Part shown: positions 27,492 to 35,232 of the stretch, in pieces
How positions within the stretch are numbered: position 1 is the stretch's first letter
Layout: every line of letters begins with the position of its first letter
Assembly (NCBI GenBank): GCA_964437425.1
Contig: CAYTGO010000001.1
Location: forward strand, 192,573 to 256,572
Reading direction: 5' to 3'
Length of the DNA: 64,000 nt
DNA from: Scalindua sp964437425
Lineage (GTDB): Bacteria; Planctomycetota; Brocadiia; Brocadiales; Scalinduaceae
Made by a program: the position numbers and the translations under genes
The notes under the pieces: model-generated
Database searches by the model: none
Told to the model about the DNA's origin: nothing
The model's input: only the letters and a program-made list of their open reading frames with translations

Positions 27492-28907
27492 TCAGAAAAT
27501 CGCTATTGCTCCAATGCCTGTAAAAATAGCCGCCATTATCCCGAGGAGTAGAATAGCAACGGAGTCCTCATCCCACGTGTTAAAAGGTACAAATAGTCTG
27601 TGGCGCCTCAATAGGGAAAGCCATACGCATACCATTAACCAGTGAAGTCCGAAACCGAATGCTGTTATAGTAGTCGACATAAAAGACAAACCTGAAGGTA
27701 TGGTAAATGTGGAACTGGCGAGAACGATGCAGTTGACTGTAATCAGCTCCAGAAACTGTCCCATTTGTTGATATGTGTCCATTGCGAAACGTCTGAGTAG
27801 TACACCCAGGATCTGTACAAAAGTGGCAATAGTTACAATAAAGACCGTTAGATAAAATATTTTCTCCAGTCTTATGGGAACCGGAGAAATTGAAGAGAGG
27901 TAGTTGCCGGCACCTATTAATACTTTATTGTAAACCAACCAATTAAGGCTGGTAGAGAGAGTTACTACGATAACTACTGCCACTCCCATCTTCCATGCAG
28001 CGTCAATCTGTCTTGACTTGTTAAGAAGCGGGCATATTCCAAGGAGTTTACTGAGAACAATGCCGTCAAAGAAAAGTGCACTCAGGAATATAGGAAGAAG
28101 AATTTGGAACTGATTGTTTATGGAAGTAACCGCTTTTATATTTGTGACAAGGCTTGCTACGAGAATTACTCCCAGAACAATGAGTATTATGAGTGTTTTG
28201 GACATTTTGAATGCCGGACGCTCTTTTTTTGCCGGAGTTTCAATATCTGCGACTTCCTCTTTCTCCTGTAGTACGTTTTCCAGATAGACAACACCTGTCT
28301 TGACAAACAGAGGTCTCAGCATAAAGCGCCACAATGCCAGGGCAAAGAAACCGCCTACAGGTGTTATCATCAATACTACAACGGGGAAGCTTTCCGGGAG
28401 AATCCGGAAATTCAGTAACGTTCCGAACCCGAGAGGTTCTCTCATCAGGGCCAGAAAAATGAGTGCAATAGAATAGCCGAGACATGCCTTCAATATTCTC
28501 TTCTGCGCATCCCAGAAACCAAATGTCAGCCCTTCTGCAATTACGGCGAGGACAATGCAGTTTGTTGTAATCAGATCAATATATGCTTTTATATTGAGAG
28601 CTATTCTAGGTATTGTGGCCTGGACTATCAGACTAAATATTGTTACGAAAATAGATATAATAATCATTAAAAGCGTAATTTTGTGATGAGTGCCGGATGC
28701 GATAATTAATCTCTTGAAAGGGTATACAAGGCAGAAGCTGACACACGTTACAAAGAGCACACCAACTCCCATTGTAAGAGAGTTTTCCATTTTGTTTGTG
28801 ACTGCCAGTGCAGAGCAGAAACCAAGGCCAGCCGCTGCTGAAATTATATAGTTATCCCTTAAAAAGAATTTGGAAATCAGCCTGATATATCTTGACAGCA
28901 TATCCAT
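27492..28907 (-). CDS. nqrDE: NqrD-NqrE fusion protein
   Basis: A 471-residue membrane protein with two NqrDE/RnfAE domains in one chain, each about six helices. Residues 1-200 match NqrD (GFCSALAVTNKMENSLTMGVG and DLITTNCIVLA); residues 235-471 match NqrE (FFDGIVLSKLLGICPLLN, VQILGVLLRR and LELITVNCIVL). The four cysteines that in Vibrio NQR bind the membrane iron center (two each in NqrD and NqrE) are present as Cys31, Cys117, Cys292 and Cys393. Normal NqrD and NqrE are separate genes of about 210 and 198 residues. A charged linker, about residues 205-238, joins the domains. Start overlaps nqrC stop by one base. Confidence 0.9.
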   Translation of the reverse strand: MDMLSRYIRLISKFFLRDNYIISAAAGLGFCSALAVTNKMENSLTMGVGVLFVTCVSFCLVYPFKRLIIASGTHHKITLLMIIISIFVTIFSLIVQATIPRIALNIKAYIDLITTNCIVLAVIAEGLTFGFWDAQKRILKACLGYSIALIFLALMREPLGFGTLLNFRILPESFPVVVLMITPVGGFFALALWRFMLRPLFVKTGVVYLENVLQEKEEVADIETPAKKERPAFKMSKTLIILIVLGVILVASLVTNIKAVTSINNQFQILLPIFLSALFFDGIVLSKLLGICPLLNKSRQIDAAWKMGVAVVIVVTLSTSLNWLVYNKVLIGAGNYLSSISPVPIRLEKIFYLTVFIVTIATFVQILGVLLRRFAMDTYQQMGQFLELITVNCIVLASSTFTIPSGLSFMSTTITAFGFGLHWLMVCVWLSLLRRHRLFVPFNTWDEDSVAILLLGIMAAIFTGIGAIAIF

Positions 28908-29614
28908 TACCTTCTCTCCTCCATCTCCCGCCAGAATGCTTCCATAGCCTCGTTAATGATTTTTTCTATCCCCTTGCTTGTATACGAAGCACCTGTAATG
29001 GCATGTACCTCATTAGGGCCGACTGATTCTCTTCCTCTTACCAGTGATAGCTTTGGTTTCAGTTTCTTGCCGATAAATTGTCTCTTAAATTCCATTTCTG
29101 TCATTCTGCCCCCAAGGCCGGGTGTCTCGGTATGGTCCAGTACCTCTATACCTTTTATGGTTTCCAGGTCCGGGCCGACGCAGATAAACAGAGAAATATC
29201 AGCGGCTTTGTTAAAACCATAACCGAGCTTTGTAATGATAAAGCCTATACCTTCCAGGCTACCGTCCTTGTAATACAGAAACACTTCCTTTCCTGTTTTA
29301 TCCATTTTCGGCAGATTTGCTGATAGTTCCGGAATATAAATATCTGACGTATTCTTTCTGGAAATATTTTTATTGAAAACCTTTCGGACGTCCTTTTTAT
29401 CAATTTTCAACTGGCTAAAGCCAAGGAATTGTTTCTCTTCTGTATGATAGGGAATGTTAAATATATCAAGGACCGATCTCTTGAGTTTAATTTCATGATA
29501 TTCAGCAATCCTTGCTGAAGTTACGAAATAAAGGGACATCAATATGGCACATGGTATTGCCGTAATAAGGCAGATCGAAAAAGCTCTTAATAATATTATT
29601 TTATACTCGTTCAT
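28907..29614 (-). CDS. nqrC: Na+-translocating NADH:quinone reductase subunit C
   Basis: A 235-residue FMN-binding subunit with one N-terminal membrane helix (about residues 12-32). The FMN domain has HTETPGLGGRM at 161-171 and the attachment motif TGASYTS at 207-213. In Vibrio NqrC the acceptor is the Thr of SGAT; the same position here is Ser210. ApbE-type enzymes attach FMN there; whether Ser is used is open. The stop overlaps the nqrDE start and the start overlaps the nqrB stop by four bases. Confidence 0.9.
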   Translation of the reverse strand: MNEYKIILLRAFSICLITAIPCAILMSLYFVTSARIAEYHEIKLKRSVLDIFNIPYHTEEKQFLGFSQLKIDKKDVRKVFNKNISRKNTSDIYIPELSANLPKMDKTGKEVFLYYKDGSLEGIGFIITKLGYGFNKAADISLFICVGPDLETIKGIEVLDHTETPGLGGRMTEMEFKRQFIGKKLKPKLSLVRGRESVGPNEVHAITGASYTSKGIEKIINEAMEAFWREMEERR

Positions 29615-30714
29615 TTTTTTCTGTATTTTATCTTCAGTATAAGGGATTGAATCGGAATCCCTATAAGGTTCATGAGTAGGATTGCATACATTATACCTTC
29701 AGGTATTGGTGTAAAACTTCTGATTACTACCGTGATAAGACCGCAGCCTATACCAAAAATCCATTTGCCGATTTGACTGTATGTAGTTGTGATTGGATCT
29801 GTCGCCATAAAAAAAGCAGCAAAGATAAGGCCTCCGCTCAGCAGTTGAAATAGGGGAGGAGCCACGGTGTTTCCGATTAAGAAAGATAAAACGACGGAGA
29901 AGATAAATACGCTACCTAAATATGCAACAGGAATTCTCCAGTTTGCGATCCTTTTAAAACATAGCCATACTCCCATTATGATGATAGAGATCCTGCATGT
30001 TTCTCCCAGCGAGCCGGTGTTTAATCCGAACATAAGAGAGAAGTACGATGCGGTTTCACCGATTTCCTTATAAACTATGAGAGGTGTTGCATGTGTTATC
30101 GCATCCACTCCATGAATTAAAGAGTGGGCTGTTGGTATGCCGATGAAGGGTTCCTGCCATCCGGTGACTACTATGGTGGGAAAGCATATTGTCAACAACA
30201 GGCGGCCAAGCAGGGCGGGGTTAACAAGGTTATGACCCACTCCACCGAGTATATTCCTGAACAGTATACTTATTGCTGCTCCTACTCCAATTAGCCAGAG
30301 AGGGGCCTGTGGCGGTAATAATGCGGGGATAAAGAGGCAGGTTACAAATCCTCCTTCATTGATCCTCTCTTCTCTGGCCAGTACTACCCATATTACGTCC
30401 ACTACAAAAACACCGATCGCGAATGATACAATAAGTTTGGGTACTACGCATAAGAACCCATAAAAGTATATTGCGGGTACAACCCATCCAAAAAACAGTG
30501 CCACAAGTACACCGCCCATGTACTGTTTAACATCCATATTGCTCCGAATGTAGGGAGGGGCCTGAGCTGTATCTTTTGTGCTTCTAATTAAACCGTCACA
30601 CGCCTCGAACAGCGCACCGAATAGGAAATTAACCTTTGGGCGTGATTGAACAAAACCCTCTGCCTTGTTCAGGTTGTTATTTAAAAATGTTTCAATACTT
30701 TTAAATATTTTCAT
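29611..30714 (-). CDS. nqrB: Na+-translocating NADH:quinone reductase subunit B
   Basis: A 367-residue membrane subunit that carries covalent FMN and riboflavin in known NQR and probably contains the sodium and quinone path. Features: GGVGHNLVNPALLGRLLL near 157-174, typical of NqrB/RnfD, and the FMN site DAITHATPL at 204-212 with Thr210 as likely acceptor. About nine to ten helices. The length is about 45 residues below Vibrio NqrB. It begins three bases after the nqrA stop and overlaps nqrC, so the operon is tightly coupled. The motif DAITHATPL is closer to RnfD than to the classic DGFSGATPL of NqrB. Confidence 0.9.
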   Translation of the reverse strand: MKIFKSIETFLNNNLNKAEGFVQSRPKVNFLFGALFEACDGLIRSTKDTAQAPPYIRSNMDVKQYMGGVLVALFFGWVVPAIYFYGFLCVVPKLIVSFAIGVFVVDVIWVVLAREERINEGGFVTCLFIPALLPPQAPLWLIGVGAAISILFRNILGGVGHNLVNPALLGRLLLTICFPTIVVTGWQEPFIGIPTAHSLIHGVDAITHATPLIVYKEIGETASYFSLMFGLNTGSLGETCRISIIIMGVWLCFKRIANWRIPVAYLGSVFIFSVVLSFLIGNTVAPPLFQLLSGGLIFAAFFMATDPITTTYSQIGKWIFGIGCGLITVVIRSFTPIPEGIMYAILLMNLIGIPIQSLILKIKYRKK

Positions 30715-30717
30715 TTT

Positions 30718-31731
30718 TTATTTATTTGTGGACTTACATTCTCTAATTACCTGTAGCAGTTCCAGTTTTGAAGGACATATATAACCGCAGAGTCCGCACT
30801 CTATACATTTGTCTAATGCATAGATACGTGCCTTCCTTTTTTCTCCACGTGAATAACAGTGCCAGTAGAGAGCAGGTTCAAGATTCACCGGGCAGATATC
30901 ATCACAATAATTGCAGTACACACAGCGCCTCAATTCTCCCCTGAGGCTTGTCGTAAAGCGTAGTTCATTACTCCTTATGTAAGGGAAAGGTGTCTTGTAG
31001 TCTCTCTCCTCCATTACGACAATATTCTTTACAGACCAGTCAAGCGCTTTAGTCAAGTCTTTAACCTCGGTTCCATTCAGAGGTCCGTCAAAAAAAACAC
31101 GATATTTGATATCAGTTTTGATATATTTTTTTAAAACAGTTTCAATAGGTGTACCGGGTCTTATCTTGAGTATCCTGTTTTCATGTAAACCGGTTCCGGA
31201 AATTGGCACAAGATGTACTTCGTTTTCTCTCTTTAGTATGTAGTGTTCATAAATGCCGGTGATGGATTGTGCGTCTAATAATAGAACTCCATGTTCAATT
31301 GGATTCTCACCAAAGGTGATATTCAATCCAAGAACATTCTTTAAAAGAAGTACAGGTGCGTCATAAGGATAAACAGGTTTCATGCTATACGTATGCAACC
31401 ATTCATGCTTTTTTTCAAACCGTATTAAGTCGTTAATAAGATCATCTTCACGGCGCTCAACAATAATGCAACACTGTGAGTCCGGAAAGTACTCTGATCT
31501 TACTTTCTCCAGCCTGTGCAGGTAATTTGTCGTATTGTTTTTGAGGATAGCCCAGTGAGGAAGTGCCCACGGCTCGGTAGGGCAAAGATTAATTACAATG
31601 TGTTCAACCTTTTTTTTGGGGAAGGAGAAACTGAAATCTTCTGTCTGGCCACTGTACCTTACCGACACAATGTCTTCAGAAAACTCTGTAGGAAACGCCT
31701 TTATGAGATCATAGCCTTTTTTATATACCAT
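30718..31731 (-). CDS. nqrA: NqrA-like subunit with two RnfC-type [4Fe-4S] motifs
   Basis: A 337-residue first subunit of the nqr operon. The middle (about residues 130-260) resembles NqrA/RnfC Rossmann-SLBB cores, e.g. ISGTGLHENRILKIRPGTP and YRVFFDGPLNG. The C-terminus has two complete CX2CX2CX3C motifs: Cys270, 273, 276, 280 and Cys309, 312, 315, 319, followed by IRECKSTNK, the position of the LLREC tail of Vibrio NqrA. Classic NqrA (about 446 residues) has no such clusters; RnfC does. The biotin-like N-terminal barrel of NqrA/RnfC appears short or missing. A sigma-70-like promoter lies upstream. Could be called RnfC-like; the operon order A-B-C-DE-F and NqrF argue for NQR. Confidence 0.8.
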   Translation of the reverse strand: MVYKKGYDLIKAFPTEFSEDIVSVRYSGQTEDFSFSFPKKKVEHIVINLCPTEPWALPHWAILKNNTTNYLHRLEKVRSEYFPDSQCCIIVERREDDLINDLIRFEKKHEWLHTYSMKPVYPYDAPVLLLKNVLGLNITFGENPIEHGVLLLDAQSITGIYEHYILKRENEVHLVPISGTGLHENRILKIRPGTPIETVLKKYIKTDIKYRVFFDGPLNGTEVKDLTKALDWSVKNIVVMEERDYKTPFPYIRSNELRFTTSLRGELRRCVYCNYCDDICPVNLEPALYWHCYSRGEKRKARIYALDKCIECGLCGYICPSKLELLQVIRECKSTNK

Positions 31732-31769
31732 TTAAGCTAACCTTTTAGTCGTGTATAACTTAAAGTATC

Positions 31770-31798
31770 ATTATATATTGATTATATATGAATTACAA
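31770..31798 (-). promoter_or_regulatory. Sigma-70-like promoter of the nqr operon
   Basis: On the minus strand TTGTAA, a 17-base spacer, then TATAAT. Predicted start about 32 bases before nqrA. Seen as sequence match only. Confidence 0.65.
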
Positions 31799-31972
31799 TT
31801 TTAAGTTGAAGGAAATGTGGTGGAGGTCTTTAGTGTATGTGGATTTAGATAGCGATTAAGAATACACTTGCAACAGGTAAAATACTCTTTAAAATGCGAC
31901 ATTATACGGTAATTATAGAATAACTTGCTCGTTGCCAGTACCAACCATGTTATTCTATCCGGGAGAAAACGG

Positions 31973-32404
31973 ATGAGCAAATACATATCAGTTATCATAC
32001 TTAGCGTCTTTTTCATATACATCATCTCATCAAGCATTTCATATGCAAACGATATTTCTGCTGCAACTGAAGATGGTAGAGGTGTGATCCTCCACGATGA
32101 TGGGACTTGGGAATTTGCTGATTTTGAAAAATCTGTTGAGTTGAAGGGGGAACAGGCGAAGGCGTTTGTTAAAAGCCTGCCATGTTCAAGAGGGGGTACT
32201 GTAGGCCAATATCTGAGTAAAAAAGTTGAAATTCCATCGGTAGAAGATTTGGGTTGGAAAGTGTATCCAAAGGAAGACGGTTTTGAAGTGGAACGGTTGT
32301 TATTAACCCGACAGAAAATAGAATCTAAATACAGATGGCATGTCTACAAATCCGGCAAAGTGAAGCCTATCAACAGCAAGGCATTTGGTATTACTAAAGA
32401 GTAG
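31973..32404 (+). CDS. Exported protein of unknown function (DUF3157-like)
   Basis: A 143-residue protein. The start is placed at ATG 31973, where GGGAG precedes at seven bases and a signal peptide (MSKYISVIILSVFFIYIISS, then a cleavage-like SYA) begins; a longer frame starts at 31925 without these. After the signal it has ISAATEDGRGVILHDDGTWEF, a beta segment seen in small DUF3157-type exported proteins, and a basic C-terminus. Divergent from nqrA across a 241-base space. Function unknown. Confidence 0.65.
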   Translation: MSKYISVIILSVFFIYIISSSISYANDISAATEDGRGVILHDDGTWEFADFEKSVELKGEQAKAFVKSLPCSRGGTVGQYLSKKVEIPSVEDLGWKVYPKEDGFEVERLLLTRQKIESKYRWHVYKSGKVKPINSKAFGITKE

Positions 32405-32549
32405 ATGTAATAACTTTTTTCGTACAAAATGAAATGATTCCACTTGCAAATTATATTTAATTAAAGATATTTATTTTGATACCGATAAGTATATAGTATT
32501 ACATTTAAGTAAGAGTACTATTTGTTCTGTAAATTTTTTATAAGGGATT

Positions 32550-32924
32550 ATGATGATGAGATTCGGAGACTATCTGATAGAGAAAGATATTATAAGCAGG
32601 GAAGATCTGGATGTAGCTCTTAAGTTTCAAACTGAAAAAAGCTTGAGATTAGGAGCCCTGGCTGTAGAAGATGGTCTTTTGACTGAGGAACAGTTAAGTG
32701 CTATTATGGATCGCCAGAGAGCGGTTGAGGATGCCGGCCTGTTTGGAGAAATAGCAATTAATATGCAACTGTTAAGTGAAGAACAGGTTCATGGCCTTTT
32801 AAACAAACAAAAGGAATATGATAAGATATTAGGCCAGATATTAGTACTATCCGGAGCTCTCAGTAAGAGCACAAAGGAAGAAGAGTTAAAGCTATTTCAC
32901 AAAAAGCTGGAAGAAGATAATTAA
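32550..32924 (+). CDS. Small protein with two MshEN-like helical repeats
   Basis: A 124-residue soluble protein built of repeats that look like the N-terminal domain of GspE/PilB secretion ATPases: FGDYLIEKDIISREDLDVAL, then LGALAVEDGLLTEEQLSAIM, then a third copy at GEIAINMQLLSEEQVHGLLN and a weak fourth (LGQILVLSGALSKST). In PilB/MshE this fold can bind c-di-GMP; whether this stand-alone version does is unknown. No ATPase domain is attached or nearby. A GGGATT-like ribosome site is weak; start ATG at 32550 chosen among three in a row. Confidence 0.65.
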   Translation: MMMRFGDYLIEKDIISREDLDVALKFQTEKSLRLGALAVEDGLLTEEQLSAIMDRQRAVEDAGLFGEIAINMQLLSEEQVHGLLNKQKEYDKILGQILVLSGALSKSTKEEELKLFHKKLEEDN

Positions 32925-33096
32925 GCCCCGCACTTGCCATTTCACAGTTAACTACATTTCTGATGTTTAAAGAACTCTGAATCAAGATGGAAAGAAATAT
33001 AACTTGATTCTGTATGGTTATAGATTAATATCTGGTATAGAGTAGATTGCATGGTTAACTTATCCTTTCTTTATAACCTTACTTTAGGAGATTGCT

Positions 33097-33690
33097 ATGA
33101 ATGGCTATGTTAAATATTTTTTAGTCGCAATTGCTGTTATTTTTTTATTCATAGGATGTCAATCACAACAGGTAGTCGAAAAGAGTAGCACCGAAAAGCA
33201 TGTGTGTTCAGCATGTGAAAAGGGGAAATCCGGTGAAGCAGTGTGGTGTGATTCTTGTGGGGCTGGTTACGTTAAAGGTGAAAAAGTAAAATGCAAACAC
33301 TGCTTTGATGGTATGTCAGGTGAGAAAGGTGTTTGGTGTGAGTCCTGCAACACAGGCTATTTAAAAGGTGAGAAAGTTGATTGTAAGAAGTGCTGTACTA
33401 CAGGAGTTATTTGTGAAACATGCCAAGCCGAGAAAAGTAGCACCGAAAAGCATGTATGTTCAGCATGTGAAAAGGGTAAATCTGGTGAAGCAGTATGGTG
33501 TGATTCTTGTGGGGCTGGTTACGTTAAAGGTGAAAAAGTAAAATGCAAGCACTGCTTTGAAGGTATGACAGGTGAAAAAGGTGTTTGGTGTGAGTCTTGT
33601 AACACAGGCTATTTAAAAGGTGAGAAGGTTGATTGTAAGAAGTGTTGTACTACAGGGGTTGTTTGTGAAACGTGTCAAAATAAGAGCTGA
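33097..33690 (+). CDS. Cys-rich lipoprotein made of two 84-residue repeats
   Basis: A 197-residue lipoprotein. Residues 1-20 form a signal with FIGC lipobox; Cys21 is followed by Gln, which suggests the outer membrane. The rest is a near-perfect tandem repeat of 84 residues (28-111 and 112-195). Each repeat has six CX2C pairs (CSAC, CDSC, CKHC, CESC, CKKC, CETC), so twelve in all, plus many Lys and Gly. Such pairs could bind metals or make disulfides; function is unknown. AGGAG at seven bases supports the start. A strong terminator follows. Confidence 0.75.
   Translation: MNGYVKYFLVAIAVIFLFIGCQSQQVVEKSSTEKHVCSACEKGKSGEAVWCDSCGAGYVKGEKVKCKHCFDGMSGEKGVWCESCNTGYLKGEKVDCKKCCTTGVICETCQAEKSSTEKHVCSACEKGKSGEAVWCDSCGAGYVKGEKVKCKHCFEGMTGEKGVWCESCNTGYLKGEKVDCKKCCTTGVVCETCQNKS
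33178..33681 (+). repeat. Tandem duplication of 252 bp inside the lipoprotein gene
   Basis: Unit 1 is 33178-33429 and unit 2 is 33430-33681, exactly 252 bases (84 codons) each, differing by only a small number of bases, most in third codon positions. The duplication is recent in appearance and keeps frame. Confidence 0.9.
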
Positions 33691-33743
33691 GCTAACATAG
33701 AAAACATTATTGCCTATAATTCTATTATTTAGCTGTAAATTTT

Positions 33744-33786
33744 AAAAAGGCGTTCTTGTTTCAATTAGACGCAAGGATGCCTTTTT
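33744..33786. terminator. Bidirectional intrinsic terminator
   Basis: A 15-bp stem with two G-T wobbles, arms starting AAAAAGGC and ending GCCTTTTT, loop of thirteen bases. A runs on one side and T runs on the other let it stop transcription from both the lipoprotein gene and the convergent diguanylate cyclase gene. Confidence 0.85.
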
Positions 33787-33792
33787 CTGTTA

Positions 33793-34830
33793 CTAATCAC
33801 TGTTTGATACCATAGATTCTGCTGCTACACGGTTTCTTCCTGTATTCTTTGCGGAGTATAGTGCCTGGTCACCTCTGTCGACAAAATCACTAAGAGGCTC
33901 ACCCTGTCTATATTGCGCTGCGCCAATCGAGACTGTTATCATTCCCAGTTTTTCTGTCTTGCCTTTTCTTTCCAGCTTTAATCTGGAGATCGAAGCCCGT
34001 ATATTCTCTGCAACAGTAGCTGCTCCCAGAAGTGGTGTTTCCGGAAGTATCACGGCGAATTCCTCTCCACCGATACGTGCAACAATATCTTTTCCTCTGA
34101 TATTTTTTGTGATATTTTTTGCCACAAACTTAAGTACTTCATCACCTACAATGTGTCCATGCGTGTCGTTAAATTTCTTAAAATGGTCTATATCTATAAC
34201 CAGTACACACAAATTATCTGTAGCAGTGCTGGACAGCTTTGACAGAGTTTCATCAAACCCTTTTCTATTCATGACTCCTGTCAGAAAATCATGTAACAAT
34301 TCGCTCTTTGCATGTTCAAATTCCTTTTGCAAGACCTGTAACGTTTTTGTCGTCTCTTTTAATCTCTGCTGTGTCGCATCTCCGGACTTTCTTATTTCCT
34401 TCGTTGCCACAATGACTTCATCAAGAACATTCCTGATGTCCCTAACAGACATGTCATCTGACAATCTTTCAACACTTGATAATGCTGTAGACTCATACTC
34501 CTCGGTTTGCCCGCTTAAATCCTTCAACTCTCCGAAAACTGTCAATAGTGTTTGTTGTAATTTTTCTCGAATTCCATTCAGCGTATTCTCCTCTTTTTCG
34601 ACGACAAAGCGCTGATAAATCTCTTCGTTTTTTTCCTCTGTATACGGTTCATTCCTTTCAGTAATAGAATCAATAGCTTTCTGGAGTCCTTTGTTTTTAC
34701 CAGAGACGTAGTGATACCATGTTGTATAGTTCCTTGGTGTAATGGGGATACCGTGTTTAGTCATCAGTGGCAGTATGAGCCGAACGTATCTGGCCGTCTC
34801 TTCCTGCGATTCTGTAGTAGTCATTATCAT
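33793..34830 (-). CDS. Diguanylate cyclase (GGDEF domain)
   Basis: A 345-residue cytoplasmic enzyme that makes c-di-GMP from two GTP. The GGDEF domain fills about residues 175-340: LHDFLTGVMNRKGF, DIDHFKKFNDTHGHIVGDEVL, the active-site GGEEF and the product-inhibition site RGKD (RxxD) just before it, so it is probably active and feedback-inhibited. The N-terminal half is helical and coiled-coil, with a region typical of this cyclase subgroup (TPRNYTTWYHYVSGKNKGL). No membrane helix. A PilZ protein at 54162 is a possible target. Its own promoter lies in the 400-base space upstream. Confidence 0.93.
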   Translation of the reverse strand: MIMTTTESQEETARYVRLILPLMTKHGIPITPRNYTTWYHYVSGKNKGLQKAIDSITERNEPYTEEKNEEIYQRFVVEKEENTLNGIREKLQQTLLTVFGELKDLSGQTEEYESTALSSVERLSDDMSVRDIRNVLDEVIVATKEIRKSGDATQQRLKETTKTLQVLQKEFEHAKSELLHDFLTGVMNRKGFDETLSKLSSTATDNLCVLVIDIDHFKKFNDTHGHIVGDEVLKFVAKNITKNIRGKDIVARIGGEEFAVILPETPLLGAATVAENIRASISRLKLERKGKTEKLGMITVSIGAAQYRQGEPLSDFVDRGDQALYSAKNTGRNRVAAESMVSNSD

Positions 34831-35232
34831 TAATCTATTTCATTGAGATTTGTGAAAGCAAAGTAATTTTTATATTACGCAATATATGTACCAATAATTA
34901 GTTCTGACTGAAACATTTTATATAAGTCTTAAGTTGCTTTATGGGCGACTGTTATGGCTTGATATGTATTCTTCCATTTGGTCTGGCATGTTGTTTTGTG
35001 TCAAAAAATAGCACTAACTGTAGTAATACTGGAAAGTGCCAGTATTACAGCAGTATTGGCCCTGCTGTCTGCTAATATTCTTCATTGTCTATGGTTCATA
35101 AAAGCGTAGCCATCTTTCTTTTGCATTGACTTCAATAATACTCAGGGGTACCATTTCTTAACTTTAAATTAGGAAGACCAAAACTTTAACATTATAGTTT
35201 GTATACCTCATTGACTATCAGCCAATACAAGA
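34831..35232. other. Intergenic stretch with a long imperfect inverted repeat
   Basis: 400 bases without a gene between divergent genes. It holds a hairpin at 35017-35054 and otherwise AT-rich DNA with no clear reading frame. Confidence 0.5.
35017..35054. repeat. Inverted repeat, 10-bp perfect stem plus 4-bp outer stem
   Basis: Arms GTAATACTGG and CCAGTATTAC (35023-35032, 35039-35048) with six-base loop; outside a two-base mismatch on each side ACTG and CAGT also pair. No T run. May be an operator or a small RNA hairpin. Confidence 0.6.

Noticed and set aside
30718..31731. RNF complex subunit RnfC
   Set aside because: The operon order A-B-C-DE-F and an NqrF with 2Fe-2S, FAD and NAD domains fit NQR; rnfB and rnfG-specific features are missing.
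33178..33681. CRISPR-like repeat
   Set aside because: The two units are 252 bases, adjacent and in frame inside a gene. There are no short repeats with spacers.
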